DNA of 64,000 nucleotides, from the NCBI RefSeq assembly GCF_900143215.1, contig NZ_FRDM01000004.1:1-64000 (forward strand), read 5' to 3'. The stretch comes from Geodermatophilus obscurus (GTDB taxonomy: Bacteria; Actinomycetota; Actinomycetes; Mycobacteriales; Geodermatophilaceae). Numbering within the stretch: position 1 is the first letter of the stretch; each line of letters begins with the position of its first letter. The notes under the pieces were generated by a model, which was given only the letters and a program-made list of their open reading frames with translations, did no database searches and was not told the origin of the DNA. Both the position numbers and the translations under genes were made by a program. Positions 8,395 to 16,377 of this stretch are shown here, piece after piece.

Positions 8395-8431
8395 CCACCG
8401 TCGGAAGCGAGTAGACGCGCTCCGACGGTGG
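8395..8431. repeat. Perfect 11-bp inverted repeat
   Basis: CCACCGTCGGA (8395-8405) pairs with TCCGACGGTGG (8421-8431) across a 15-base loop, about 60 bases before a CGTTTACACG box. It has no U-run, so a simple terminator is less likely than a regulatory or origin structure. Confidence 0.6.
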
Positions 8432-8489
8432 TCGCCGGGGACCGTCCTCCTGTACCGAGTTTCTCTCGCTTGGGCGTGAAGTCCCCGGC

Positions 8490-8499
8490 CGTTTACACG
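8490..8499 (+). promoter_or_regulatory. CGTTTACACG box 1
   Basis: First of five exact copies of this 10-mer in the element, all in the same orientation. It sits 275 bases before the helicase gene in the structured intergenic region. Confidence 0.5.
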
Positions 8500-8773
8500 G
8501 CGCCGGAGCGGACTCCGCTTTCTCACCAGCTCCGGGCCTTGGCCGGTCCGGGGTCGTCCCTTGGTCGGGACGGTGGTGGCGCTCCCTTGGCGGGGCGTGA
8601 CGCAAGGCCCCGGCGTGGAACCCGGCGGCCGTCACGCCTCGCTGAGGTGGAGCCCTCCGCCACCGCCGACCCGGACGACCAAGCGGCCTCCGCCGCCACG
8701 GCCTCCCCTCCGGCGGGCCTTCCAACCCCGCCAGCTCCACCCACCACCGCCGCCCACCTCTGACAGGACGACC

Positions 8774-10687
8774 ATGCCCGACCCCTCGCCAGACCTCATC
8801 TCCCTCGGAGACTTCGCAGACACCTACTTCCCCAGTGGGAAGACCCGCACCGTGGACGGCTACGCCGTCACCTGCCCGGCCTGCCGGACCGAGTCCTCTC
8901 TCCAGCTCCGGGACCTCTTCGGCCGCCTGGCCGTCGCCTGCCTCACCGTGGATTGCCCCGGCAACTTCGCCGAGGCCCTCGGGATGCCGGAGGCTCGCTG
9001 GACGACCCTCCTGGACACCGTCCGCACCGACACCGCCGACGCCGCCGCCACTCCCTCCAAGGGCAAGGGCTCCAAGGGCGGAGACGGAGAGGGCCGCCTC
9101 ACGGCGGACGACGTCGTGACCTTCATTGAGGCGAACTACCGCCTCGGCCGGTCCACCGACGGCCTCCTCTTTGCCGTCCCCACCTACGCCGGGTCCAACC
9201 GCATCGCCCGCGAGGTCCGCTCCATCCGTTCCGACGTCCTCCGCCGCTTCCGCGAGGACCGGAGGGCACGGACCGGGAAGGGAGTGGTGATCGGCTCCGA
9301 AATTATGACGGCCGCCCTCGGCCTCGTGGCCGCCCTCGCCGAGGACGCCCAGGAGCACCCCGAGCCCGTCGCCCTCCGAGCTGCTCAGGTCGGGGACGAC
9401 CGCATCGTCCTGGACCTCGGGGACACCACCGGCCGAGTCGTGGACGTGACCCCCACCGGGTGGACCGTCGTGGACCCCTCCGAGTCGGTGCCCCTCTTCC
9501 GGCGCTCGGCCGCCGTCCAGCCCCTCCCCGAGCCGGTCCGGGGAGGCTCCCTGGACACCCTCCGGGACCTCCTCGGCCTGGACGCCGAGGACCGGCGCTG
9601 GCTCCTCATCCGGGGATGGCTGGTCGGCTCCCTCTTCGCCGAGGTGCCCCGGCCGATTCTCTGGGCCACCGGCTCTCAGGGCTCCGGCAAGTCCGTACGG
9701 ACCCGGATGGTCCTCTCCGTCATTGAGCCCACGGACTCGCTGGGCAAGGAGCCGGGCCGCAACGAACGGGACGACTCCACGGCCGCCCGAGGCCGCTTCC
9801 TGGTGAGCTACGACAACATCACCAACGTGAGCCAGGCCACCTCGGACTGGCTCTGCCGCCTCGTCACCGGCGTCACCGACGACCGACGAGCCCTCTACAC
9901 GGACGAGGATCTCCGGCCGGTGTCCTACCGCCGGTCCGGGGTTGCTACCTCCATCACCCTGCCGCCGGGCCTCGGCTCGGATGCCCTGGAGCGCATCGCC
10001 CTCGTCCCCCTGGACCGGGTCCCCGACTCCGAGCGCCGTGGAGAGGCTGGGCTCTGGTCGGCCTACCGGGCCGCCCACCCCGAGATCCTCGGGGCCGTCC
10101 TGGACGACGTGGTCCGGGTCCTCCGCCACCTGGAGGACGTCAAGCGGGAAGCCCACCCCCGTCCTCGGATGGCCGACTATGCCGACGTCCTCCGGGCGCT
10201 GGACCGGGGCCTCGGCCTGGACGAGGACGCCGGACACCTCGCCGCCTACGTCGGCGCCGTGGACGAGTCCCTCGCGGATCGGGCGCTGGACGATCCCTTC
10301 ACCGCCGCCGTCCTGGCCCTCGTGGACCAGCGCCGGGGCCACTGGAGGGGACGGCCGGACGCCTTGCTCCCTCTCCTGTCCACCGCCGAGGGGACGCCCT
10401 TCGACCTCCCCAAGTGGTGGCCGAACACCCCGAGGGCTCTGGGCATCCAGCTCCGCCGGGCCGAGGAGGCCCTCCGTCACGCCGGAGTGGCCGTCTCCTA
10501 CGGCAAGTCCAACGGTGCCCGGTGGATCGACCTCCGGGCCACCGCCGCCCGAAACCCCACCGGGTCCGAGGAGGCAGGGTCGGTGCCCTGGCTCACCGAC
10601 CCTGCCGCAGGGTCGGTAACGACCCTCTCCGACCCTCTCGCAGGGTCGGTGCCGACCCTCACCGACCCTGCTCCTGCCCCGGAATGA
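8774..10687 (+). CDS. Helicase/primase-like P-loop ATPase of the element
   Basis: This 637-residue protein is the probable replication ATPase. The N-terminus has a zinc-binding pattern (C34-P-A-C37 ... C56 ... C61) like those of phage primases. The middle has a Walker A, G300-S-Q-G-S-G-K-S307, followed by an acidic strand with LVSYDNI (about 343-349) in the Walker B place, and TGVTDDRRALYTD in the sensor place. This order resembles the phage and plasmid D5/DUF3987-like helicases. The ATG at 8774 follows GACAGGACG. The C-terminal 45 residues are a degenerate repeat (AGSV--LTDP) encoded by the iteron-like array and may not be functional protein. It could support excised-element replication; the family name is tentative. 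Confidence 0.7.
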   Translation: MPDPSPDLISLGDFADTYFPSGKTRTVDGYAVTCPACRTESSLQLRDLFGRLAVACLTVDCPGNFAEALGMPEARWTTLLDTVRTDTADAAATPSKGKGSKGGDGEGRLTADDVVTFIEANYRLGRSTDGLLFAVPTYAGSNRIAREVRSIRSDVLRRFREDRRARTGKGVVIGSEIMTAALGLVAALAEDAQEHPEPVALRAAQVGDDRIVLDLGDTTGRVVDVTPTGWTVVDPSESVPLFRRSAAVQPLPEPVRGGSLDTLRDLLGLDAEDRRWLLIRGWLVGSLFAEVPRPILWATGSQGSGKSVRTRMVLSVIEPTDSLGKEPGRNERDDSTAARGRFLVSYDNITNVSQATSDWLCRLVTGVTDDRRALYTDEDLRPVSYRRSGVATSITLPPGLGSDALERIALVPLDRVPDSERRGEAGLWSAYRAAHPEILGAVLDDVVRVLRHLEDVKREAHPRPRMADYADVLRALDRGLGLDEDAGHLAAYVGAVDESLADRALDDPFTAAVLALVDQRRGHWRGRPDALLPLLSTAEGTPFDLPKWWPNTPRALGIQLRRAEEALRHAGVAVSYGKSNGARWIDLRATAARNPTGSEEAGSVPWLTDPAAGSVTTLSDPLAGSVPTLTDPAPAPE

Positions 10688-10844
10688 CGCGGCAGAGGGT
10701 CGTCAGGGTCGGACAGGGTCGGTCACCCGGGAGACCAACGTCCCTCCTCCACTTGGCTCCGATGAGAAGTGAGGGAGAGGGGCGGCCAGACGCCCCGCCC
10801 TCTGTCCACCCGGACGACCGACCCTGACGACCCTCACCGACCCT
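10576..10844. repeat. Iteron-like array of AGGGTCGGT in both orientations
   Basis: Exact copies of AGGGTCGGT stand at 10576, 10609, 10642 and 10715 on the plus strand. Its complement ACCGACCCT stands at 10595, 10661, 10817 and 10836. One-base variants lie at 10628, 10651 and 10705. The array begins within the last codons of the helicase gene and runs through the downstream intergenic space. Dense short repeats beside a replication ATPase are what an iteron-type origin looks like; that role is inferred. Confidence 0.65.
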
Positions 10845-10970
10845 GGCCGCCCTCTGGACGGCCGCCAGCACCACCCCAGCGGCCCCCGTCGGACACCGAC
10901 GACGGGGGCCGCACCCACGCCCGGCCTCGACCACCGGCCGGGACCACCGCCACAACAGGGAGACCACCCC

Positions 10971-11408
10971 ATGAGCACCACCCACGACCCCGACCACCGG
11001 ACCGCCCACGTCATCGGCCTGGAGCGTGACGAGGAGGACGGCACCCTCCTCCTCCGAGCCCGCTGCTCCGAGTGTCGGAAGACCGTCCTCCACGGCGCCG
11101 GTACCGACCTCGACGCCGTCCAGCTCGGCTGGAGGGTCGGGCATTGCGGCTGCGGGGACTACGAACTCACCGACCCTCACCGGGTCGTCCCCCAGCGGCT
11201 CCGGGTCCTCCGCCGCGAGGACGCCTCCTTCCGCGAGCACCTCCAGGTGGCCGCCCACCGCCGCCGGGTGGAGGACGCCGAGGAGGCCCACCGCCGGGCG
11301 CTGGCCGAGGCCCGCACACTCCCGCCCAGGGAGGCCCGTCGCCTCCGCCGCGAGGCCGCCGAGGTCCTGGACGCCGTCCGGGCCGCCCTCCCCGAGGCCG
11401 CCGAGTGA
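10971..11408 (+). CDS. Hypothetical protein with possible zinc site and C-terminal helix
   Basis: A 145-residue protein of unknown role. The N-terminal half has two cysteine pairs, C32-S-E-C35 and C59-G-C61, that could hold zinc. The C-terminal half, from about 75, is a charged helix rich in Glu, Arg and Ala that could form a coiled coil. The ATG is preceded by CAGGGAGACCACCCC, a leader also found before the genes at 11662 and, in weaker form, 14345. The last codons overlap the next gene by GTGA, so they are coupled. I do not recognise a family. Confidence 0.7.
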   Translation: MSTTHDPDHRTAHVIGLERDEEDGTLLLRARCSECRKTVLHGAGTDLDAVQLGWRVGHCGCGDYELTDPHRVVPQRLRVLRREDASFREHLQVAAHRRRVEDAEEAHRRALAEARTLPPREARRLRREAAEVLDAVRAALPEAAE

Positions 11409-11563
11409 CTCGCCCCGGCGGCTACCCCTCCGCCTGCATCCACCAGGACGCCCGGCTCTCCTGGGCCATCGCCGAGAACCTCCGCCTCCGGGCTCTGGCC
11501 GAGGCCGCCGGTCTCGACCCCGACGACGTCCCCGACGACGACGACCAGGAGCGCCCGGCATGA
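11405..11563 (+). CDS. Small acidic hypothetical protein
   Basis: Fifty-two residues starting with GTG at 11405, which overlaps the TGA of the preceding gene. It has one predicted helix (ARLSWAIAENLRLRALAEAA) and a very acidic tail (DPDDVPDDDDQE). No cysteine pair or membrane segment is present. The tight overlap at both ends supports translation. Function unknown; small acidic proteins are common in phage-type operons. Confidence 0.55.
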   Translation: MTRPGGYPSACIHQDARLSWAIAENLRLRALAEAAGLDPDDVPDDDDQERPA

Positions 11564-11661
11564 CCCGGCTCCGCCTCCTGGCCCCGCTTGCCTGCCTGCT
11601 CCTCCTCCGTCCCACCCCGGCCGCCACGGCCACCCACCACCACCAGGGAGACCACCCCGCC

Positions 11662-12051
11662 ATGACCCTCATCTCTCGCCCGATGCTGGCCCCCGTCATC
11701 TCCGGCACCTCCACGACCCCCGACCACGGCGTCCGCCGCCCGGAGGGCATCGTCCGGGTCCGCCGGACCGCCCAGGCCGTCCAGGAGGCCCCCGAGGCCG
11801 CCGACCCCACCGAGGACACCCCGGACGCCGCCGAGGCCGCCCAGGACGCCACGGACACCGCTCCGGCCACCCGAGCCGACGTCGCCCGCCTGGAGGGCCT
11901 GGTCCTCCAGCTTCTCGCCCGAGACGAGGAGCGGGCCGCCACCATCGCCCGCCTGGAGGACGTGGCCCTCTCGGTCCTCCTGGACCTGGACACCCTCCGC
12001 CAGCGCGTGGAGTCCTGGCGGGCCGAGGACGCCGAGCGCGCCGACTACTGA
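11662..12051 (+). CDS. Hypothetical coiled-coil protein
   Basis: A 129-residue protein with a disordered Ala/Glu/Thr-rich middle and a C-terminal heptad-like helix (about 70-125, ARLEGLVLQLLARDEERAAT and on). I chose ATG 11662 because it has the same CAGGGAGACCACCCC leader as the gene at 10971. An upstream in-frame ATG at 11560, overlapping the previous stop, would add 34 residues that resemble a short hydrophobic signal (LRLLAPLACLLLL); that version would be secreted. The choice matters and is unresolved. No family recognised. Confidence 0.55.
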   Translation: MTLISRPMLAPVISGTSTTPDHGVRRPEGIVRVRRTAQAVQEAPEAADPTEDTPDAAEAAQDATDTAPATRADVARLEGLVLQLLARDEERAATIARLEDVALSVLLDLDTLRQRVESWRAEDAERADY

Positions 12052-12320
12052 GCCCCCGATCTCCCTCCCGGCCTGGAGGTCTGCCCAGGCCCGGAGGTGA
12101 TGCTCCCTCCGGGGCCGCCTCGTGGTGGCTCTCCCCGAGACGGCCCCGGACGGTTGAGCGACCCCCAGACCCCGACGCCGGAGAGCCCCGGCGCCGTGGA
12201 GCACCACCCGAGCACCACCCCGGCCGAGGAGAGAGCCCCTCGGCCACCCCCGGCGCCCTGGAGAGCCACCAGGACGCCGACCACCCCAACCCCACCGACT
12301 CCGACAGGAGATCCCCCGCC

Positions 12321-13325
12321 ATGCCCACGAAGACCGCCCCCTCCGCCCTGACCCTGCCCCAGGGCCTCCGCTTCTCCAGCCGTGACGCCCACCAGCGCAC
12401 GGCCGCCGCCGTCGTCAACTCGCCCCGCCTCCTGGCCGCCCTCCCGGCCGCCGAGCTGGCTCCCCTCTTCACCGCCTACGAGGGCGCCACGAAGGCGCGA
12501 GCCGCCGCCCAGGCCCTCCGGGTGGAGTCCACGGACGTCCTGGCCGAGGTGGACGCCCAGCTCCGCCAGGGCGCCGAGATCGACCCGGCCGCCCTGGTCG
12601 CCCGCCTCGGCGAGGCCCAGGCCGCCGCCGCCCGGCGTGACCAGACCGTCGCCCTCCTGGAGTCCCTCCCGAGGCGCTACACGGACGAGATCGCCGGAGT
12701 GATCGCCGACCACGTCCCCGCCCTCTACGACGCCCTGAGCGCCGACCTCGCCGAGCTGCTGGACGAGGCGGAGGCCGTGGTCTCCGAGCTGGGCACCGTC
12801 TCCGACGCCGACGGCGCGATCTCGGCCGGGAAGGTCGCCGAGTGGACCAAGCTCCGGGAGCTGGCCGCTCGGTACGCCGACCTCCGGGCCGACCATGTCC
12901 GGCTGCTGAGGTTGGAGGACACCGGCCCCAACTTCGCCAACGGCGCCCCGTCGCTCGGCTTCGCGTTCTTCGGAGGCTTGGACGACGTCGTCCCCGGCTT
13001 CGCCAAGGCGGGCCAGACCCCGACGGCCGACCTCATGGGCCGCCCGGTGACCTCGGAGCCCTTCCCGGTCCTGGACGTCACCTCGGTCGCCCACTTCCTG
13101 GCCGTGGTCCGGCTCCGCGAGGAGCTGGCTCCCCACGTCATCGGCACCGATGAGGCGTCCGACCTCCGGGCCGAGGCCGCTGGCCGCATCGTGGACCGGA
13201 ACCTCCACGGCGTCTCGCGGGCGCCCTCGGAGCGGGACGCCTACACGCTCCGGCGCGTCCGCATGGCCGCCGCCGACCAGATCGCCGAGGCCCGCGAGAG
13301 CATCGCCCTCGGCCTCACGGACTGA
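12321..13325 (+). CDS. Hypothetical helical protein of the element
   Basis: A 334-residue, almost entirely alpha-helical protein, with long Ala/Glu/Leu-rich stretches (about 40-160) consistent with coiled coils. A more structured centre (about 200-245) includes NFANGAPSLGFAFFGGLDDV. ATG 12321 follows ACAGGAGAT. There is no signal peptide, membrane helix, nucleotide-binding loop or cysteine cluster. I do not recognise it. It is the largest unassigned gene in the replication-side block and is followed directly by the low-complexity tract. The 270 bases before it hold only the leader. Confidence 0.65.
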   Translation: MPTKTAPSALTLPQGLRFSSRDAHQRTAAAVVNSPRLLAALPAAELAPLFTAYEGATKARAAAQALRVESTDVLAEVDAQLRQGAEIDPAALVARLGEAQAAAARRDQTVALLESLPRRYTDEIAGVIADHVPALYDALSADLAELLDEAEAVVSELGTVSDADGAISAGKVAEWTKLRELAARYADLRADHVRLLRLEDTGPNFANGAPSLGFAFFGGLDDVVPGFAKAGQTPTADLMGRPVTSEPFPVLDVTSVAHFLAVVRLREELAPHVIGTDEASDLRAEAAGRIVDRNLHGVSRAPSERDAYTLRRVRMAAADQIAEARESIALGLTD

Positions 13326-14344
13326 CCCACCGGGGCCGTCCTCCTCACCCGAGGACGGCCCCGGCCTCGTCCCCCGCGAGGACCCTCCCGACTTCCGCCG
13401 GGCCTTTCCCCGAGGGACTTTCGCCGGCCGACTTCCAACCCCTCCGCCGGACACCCCCGGCACCACGAGGACACCCCCTCCCCTCCTCGCCGACCCCCTC
13501 CCCTCCCTGTCGCTTGTCGCCCCAAGGGGTAGGCCACCGACCCTCCCGGCCTGGCCCTCGTCCACGTCCTGGCCCCCGTCCTGCCTCCCCTGCCTGGCCC
13601 TGGTCGGGGTCCTGGCCCTGCCTGCCTGGCCCTGGTCCTGTGCGCCTGGCCCTGGCCGCCTGCCTCTGCCCGCTGGTCTCTGGCTCTGGCCTTGGCGCTG
13701 GCTCTGCTGCTGCTGGCTCTGCTGCTGGCTGCTGGCTCTGCTGCTGCTGCTGGCTGCTGGCTCTGCTCGGCCTGGAGCTGAGGGCCAAGGCCGAGGCCGA
13801 GGAGCTGGCCGAGCAACGACGAGGACGAGCAACGACGAAGACGAGGACGACGAAGACGAAGACGAAGACGACGAGCAACGACGAAGACGAAGACGAGCAA
13901 CGACGAGGCCGACGAGCCACGAGCCGGAGCCCGACCACGACCACGACCACGACCCCGACCACAACCCCGACGCCGACCACGACGCCGACGCCGAGGACGA
14001 GCACACGAGCCACGACGACGAGGCCGAGCACCAGGCCGCCGAGCCCGATGCCTCGCCCGAGCTGCCACGGCGTCCAGGACGCCACGGCCGCCGACCCCGA
14101 GCCCGTCACCCCGGCCGCCGTCTCTGTCTCGTCCTGAGTCGTCACGCTCACCGCTCGTCGGCCGAGTCGCCGACGGGGGTGGGGGTCCCTCCCCTCCCCC
14201 TCCCGGCTTCTTCCCCGGCGGAGAGGGCGCTCGGGAGTTGGCCGGGTCAACGGCTCCAAAGTCCCGCCCTCCAGCCCCACCGGCGGCCCCTCGACGGCCG
14301 CCGCCGACCACCGCCACCACCTCCGACACGAAGGAGACCCCGCC
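13326..14344. other. Gene-free kilobase containing the low-complexity tract
   Basis: I find no believable gene, although five of six frames are open for long distances because the composition excludes stop codons. Most of the interval is the tract described at 13549-14037. The final 150 bases (14190-14344) are proline-codon-rich and end with the leader GAAGGAGACCCCGCC of the next gene. Confidence 0.55.
13549..14037. repeat. Low-complexity tract with a strand switch
   Basis: From 13549 to about 13770 the plus strand is built of CCTGGCCCTG and then GGCTCTGCTGCTG units. From about 13770 to 14037 it switches to GA-rich units: GAGCAACGACGA at 13811, 13827, 13873 and 13895, GACGAA runs, then CCACGACCACGA runs. 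The pattern is sharp, unlike any neighbouring DNA, and is not in one reading frame. Such slippage-prone DNA may vary in length between isolates. Confidence 0.8.
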
Positions 14345-14860
14345 ATGCGTGGAGGCCACCCGAACTCCGGGCCTGCCCCCGACCCCAACTCCCTCCGGTC
14401 CGCTGCCGCCGCCTCGTCCGGCGGCTGGACCCCGATGACCTCACCTCCGGAGACCCCTCCGGCGTGGCCCCTCGCCACCGAGCCCACCGAGGCCGAGGCC
14501 GCCCTCTGGCACGACCTCTGGACCACCCGCCCGGCGGCTTCCCTCTGGCCCCGCTTCGGCCTCACGAGGGACGTCGCCACCTACGTCCAGACCGTCCGGG
14601 CCTTTGAGATCGGCGGCCACACGAACGCCGCCCTCGGCGGCCTGGTCGCCCGCATGGCCGAGGCGCTGGGCCTCACCGTCGCTGGGGCGGCGCGGAACCG
14701 CTGGAGCTGGCCCACCGAGACCACCGGCGGACCCCGCAACGGAGCCCGCCTCGTCCAGCTCCACGGAGGCCGCCAGCGGCCCTCCGCCCGTGACCGCTTC
14801 GCCCGTGGCTTCACCCAGCCCGACCGCACCGACGACCCCACCGAGGAGACCCACGCATGA
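14345..14860 (+). CDS. Probable phage terminase small subunit (TerS-like)
   Basis: A 171-residue protein. After a disordered proline-rich start, residues 40-125 read AWPLATEP-EAEAALWHDLW, then a helix VATYVQTVRAFEIGG and a helix ending in MAEALGLTVAGAARNRW. This order (W-P---E---LW--LW, a Y-V-R helix, LGLT--G---N-W) is what I know from small terminase subunits of actinobacteriophages, which recognise the packaging site. The ATG has a good GAAGGAGA leader and the end overlaps the next gene by ATGA. No large subunit is present. In a satellite, a lone TerS would redirect a helper phage's packaging. The family call is by recall and needs a profile search. Confidence 0.5.
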   Translation: MRGGHPNSGPAPDPNSLRSAAAASSGGWTPMTSPPETPPAWPLATEPTEAEAALWHDLWTTRPAASLWPRFGLTRDVATYVQTVRAFEIGGHTNAALGGLVARMAEALGLTVAGAARNRWSWPTETTGGPRNGARLVQLHGGRQRPSARDRFARGFTQPDRTDDPTEETHA

Positions 14861-15198
14861 CCACGACCGCCACCGACTGGCACCGCGAGGACCAGGCCGC
14901 CGCCATCGCCGCCGCCGAGGAGAACCTCCGCCAGGCTCAGGCCGAGGTGGACCGCCTCCGAGGCAAGCTCACCGACGCCCAGGCCGCCAAGGACGCCGCC
15001 GGAGTCGGCTCCGAGCCCTCGGCCGCCGAGCTGGGCCGCCGAGAAGCTCAACGGCGCATCGCCCAGCGAGCCGGGAAGGCCCCCGACGCCGCCACCGGCA
15101 AGGCCGACCCGGCCGACGAGGCCCCGAGGGACACCACGGCCGCCGACGGGATCGCCGAGGCCCGGCGTCGGGCAGCCGCCCGGACCTCGGCCCGGTGA
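14857..15198 (+). CDS. Hypothetical coiled-coil protein after TerS
   Basis: A 113-residue protein starting with ATG 14857, overlapping the TerS-like stop. Residues 10-50 form a strong heptad helix (AAIAAAEENLRQAQAEVDRL). The rest is Ala/Asp/Arg-rich and probably disordered, ending in a basic helix (AEARRRAAARTSAR). It could be a scaffolding-like or DNA-associated protein, but nothing in the sequence proves it. It is coupled to both neighbours by stop-start overlaps. Confidence 0.6.
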   Translation: MTTTATDWHREDQAAAIAAAEENLRQAQAEVDRLRGKLTDAQAAKDAAGVGSEPSAAELGRREAQRRIAQRAGKAPDAATGKADPADEAPRDTTAADGIAEARRRAAARTSAR

Positions 15199-15491
15199 CC
15201 CTCACCGGCTCGGCCGCCCAGGACGCCCCGGAGGCCGAGCCGCTGGCCCCGGCCGTCGCCCCCGTTTACACGCCCCGGCCCATGGGCGCACCAATACCTG
15301 CGCCGTCACCCACCGTCACCGCCGCCGAGCCGGTGGCCGTCCCTCTTCTCCTCCAGCTCCAGGCGGCCTCCGAGGTGGCCTCCGCCGCCGGGTCCCCCTC
15401 GGCCGTGGCTTCCATGGCCCGGCTCCTCCGAGCCTCCGCCGAGCTGGACCACCAGTGCCGCCGCCAGGACGTCCAGGACGCCTCGGCCTGA
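15195..15491 (+). CDS. Hypothetical protein
   Basis: Ninety-eight codons from GTG 15195, overlapping the previous TGA. The first half is Pro/Ala-rich; the second half is a helix with PLLLQLQAASEVASAAGSPS then MARLLRASAELDHQC. A CGTTTACACG box (15263-15272) lies inside the coding sequence. The coupling and the ordered C-terminal half support translation. No family recognised. Confidence 0.5.
   Translation: MTLTGSAAQDAPEAEPLAPAVAPVYTPRPMGAPIPAPSPTVTAAEPVAVPLLLQLQAASEVASAAGSPSAVASMARLLRASAELDHQCRRQDVQDASA
15263..15272 (+). promoter_or_regulatory. CGTTTACACG box 2
   Basis: Second exact copy, inside the hypothetical gene 15195-15491, where it encodes Pro-Val-Tyr-Thr. It breaks the otherwise GC-saturated codon use of that gene. 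Confidence 0.5.
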
Positions 15492-15560
15492 GCCCGCACC
15501 ATCGGCCGCCCACGGCCACCCACCCACGGCCGCACGGCCGACCCCGAGAGGAGCCCCGTC

Positions 15561-15860
15561 ATGCCCACCGACACCGCCGCCCAGGACTTCACCTCCTGGC
15601 TTCTCGCCCAGGCTCGCCCCGGCGGCTCCGACCCCCTCTCCCGTCTGGCCGCCCACCTCTGCCGCCGAGGTGGCCGCCGCCTGCCCTCCACTCCGGCGGC
15701 CCTCGCCGTCCTCCTCCGGCGGACCGGGGCCTCCCCGGCCGTCCACGCCGCCGCCGTGGTCGCCGTCCGCCAGTGGACCGAGGCCGTCCGGGCCGACCTC
15801 CTGGCCCAGGCCGACGAGGACGCCCACGACGGCCACCGTGAGGCCCTCGCGGCTGCGTAG
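15561..15860 (+). CDS. Small protein with YozE/SAM-like fold pattern
   Basis: Ninety-nine residues with the sequence DFTSWLLAQARPGGSDPLSRL followed by AAHLC, then ALAVLLRRTGASP and a C-terminal helix containing AVRQWTEAV. The pattern F--WL--Q-----P-G-LA ... L---GA ... A---W is that of YozE-like SAM domains, found in small proteins of actinobacterial mobile elements. The ATG follows AGAGGAG. It is the last gene of the TerS-led block, 28 bases before a short hairpin. Function is unknown; SAM-like domains often mediate protein or nucleic-acid contacts. Confidence 0.55.
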   Translation: MPTDTAAQDFTSWLLAQARPGGSDPLSRLAAHLCRRGGRRLPSTPAALAVLLRRTGASPAVHAAAVVAVRQWTEAVRADLLAQADEDAHDGHREALAAA

Positions 15861-15887
15861 CCGCCCCTCCGGGAGCCGACCATCAAC

Positions 15888-15908
15888 CGTCAAGACCCCC
15901 TTGACGGC
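15888..15908 (+). terminator. Hairpin after the TerS-led operon
   Basis: CCGTCAAG (15888-15895) pairs with CTTGACGG (15901-15908) over a five-base loop, 28 bases after the last stop. There is no U-run, so termination would be weak or Rho-assisted. Confidence 0.45.
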
Positions 15909-16377
15909 CATGCCGCCCTCCGGGGTCCTCCTGGACCGCGCTGGCCCTTCTCACCGACGGCCCCGTCCCCATCTCCGGGGAGAGACCGTCGCCAGCTCCG
16001 GCCGCCGAGGACGCCCAGGAGGGCCACGACGGCAGCCCAGGACCGACCCGGAGGACACCGAGCGCGATGCCGCACAAGAAGTGACCGCAGGACGGCGGCT
16101 CCACCGGCGGCATGGTCTACAAGCGGCGCCCGCCTGGCCGCCCAGAACGCCACCGGCGGCGCCGTGACCTGCGGGACGGCATCCGCGAGGGCACCGCCCT
16201 CGGCCACAGGAGCAGGCCACTGGCTCCGCCGCTGCGGCGGCCCTCCCCAGCACGATGAGAGGCCCCGTCTCTGCCCTCTGACCAGGGCGGAGGCGCGGAC
16301 CTTCGTCGTTTACACGGTTTCCGCGCGGACCCCGGGCCGCCGGTTCGCCGTCGGGCCGTCCGGCCTCGGCGATCACC
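15909..16377. other. Intergenic stretch before the nuclease-like gene
   Basis: About 470 bases. A 48-codon frame from ATG 16112 (MVYKRRPPGRPERHRRRRDL and on) is Arg-rich and not convincing. A CGTTTACACG box lies at 16307-16316, 62 bases before the next gene, where it could overlap its promoter. Confidence 0.4.
16307..16316 (+). promoter_or_regulatory. CGTTTACACG box 3
   Basis: Third exact copy, 62 bases upstream of the first possible start of the nuclease-like gene. This is a plausible operator or promoter position. Confidence 0.55.

Larger units (their letters stand above)
8127..8773. other. Structured intergenic region upstream of the helicase gene
   Basis: About 650 bases in which I find no gene. 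It contains one AGGGTCGGT box (8178-8186) matching the array after the helicase gene, a perfect 16-bp inverted repeat (8221-8278), a perfect 11-bp inverted repeat (8395-8431) and one CGTTTACACG box (8490-8499). The density of secondary structure directly before a replication-type ATPase gene makes an origin or attenuation region plausible. Confidence 0.5.

Noticed and set aside
8123-10480. A 785-codon minus-strand frame over the helicase gene
   Set aside because: Mirror of a strongly biased coding strand; no domain, and the plus strand has Walker A and zinc motifs.
12045-14006. A 653-codon minus-strand frame with poly-Ser and Gln-rich stretches
   Set aside because: It arises from the low-complexity tract and the antisense of the gene at 12321; the runs come from GACGA and CTGCTG repeats.
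13549-14037. CRISPR array
   Set aside because: The repeats are short, irregular and contiguous, with no spacers and no cas genes in the window.
13514-14137. A plus-strand frame with a hydrophobic then acidic pattern that could look like a membrane protein
   Set aside because: All three frames give similar low-complexity output, there is no good ribosome site, and codon use does not match the element's genes.
16112-16255. A 48-codon Arg-rich frame before the nuclease-like gene
   Set aside because: No ribosome site and composition typical of non-coding frames; noted only within the intergenic entry.
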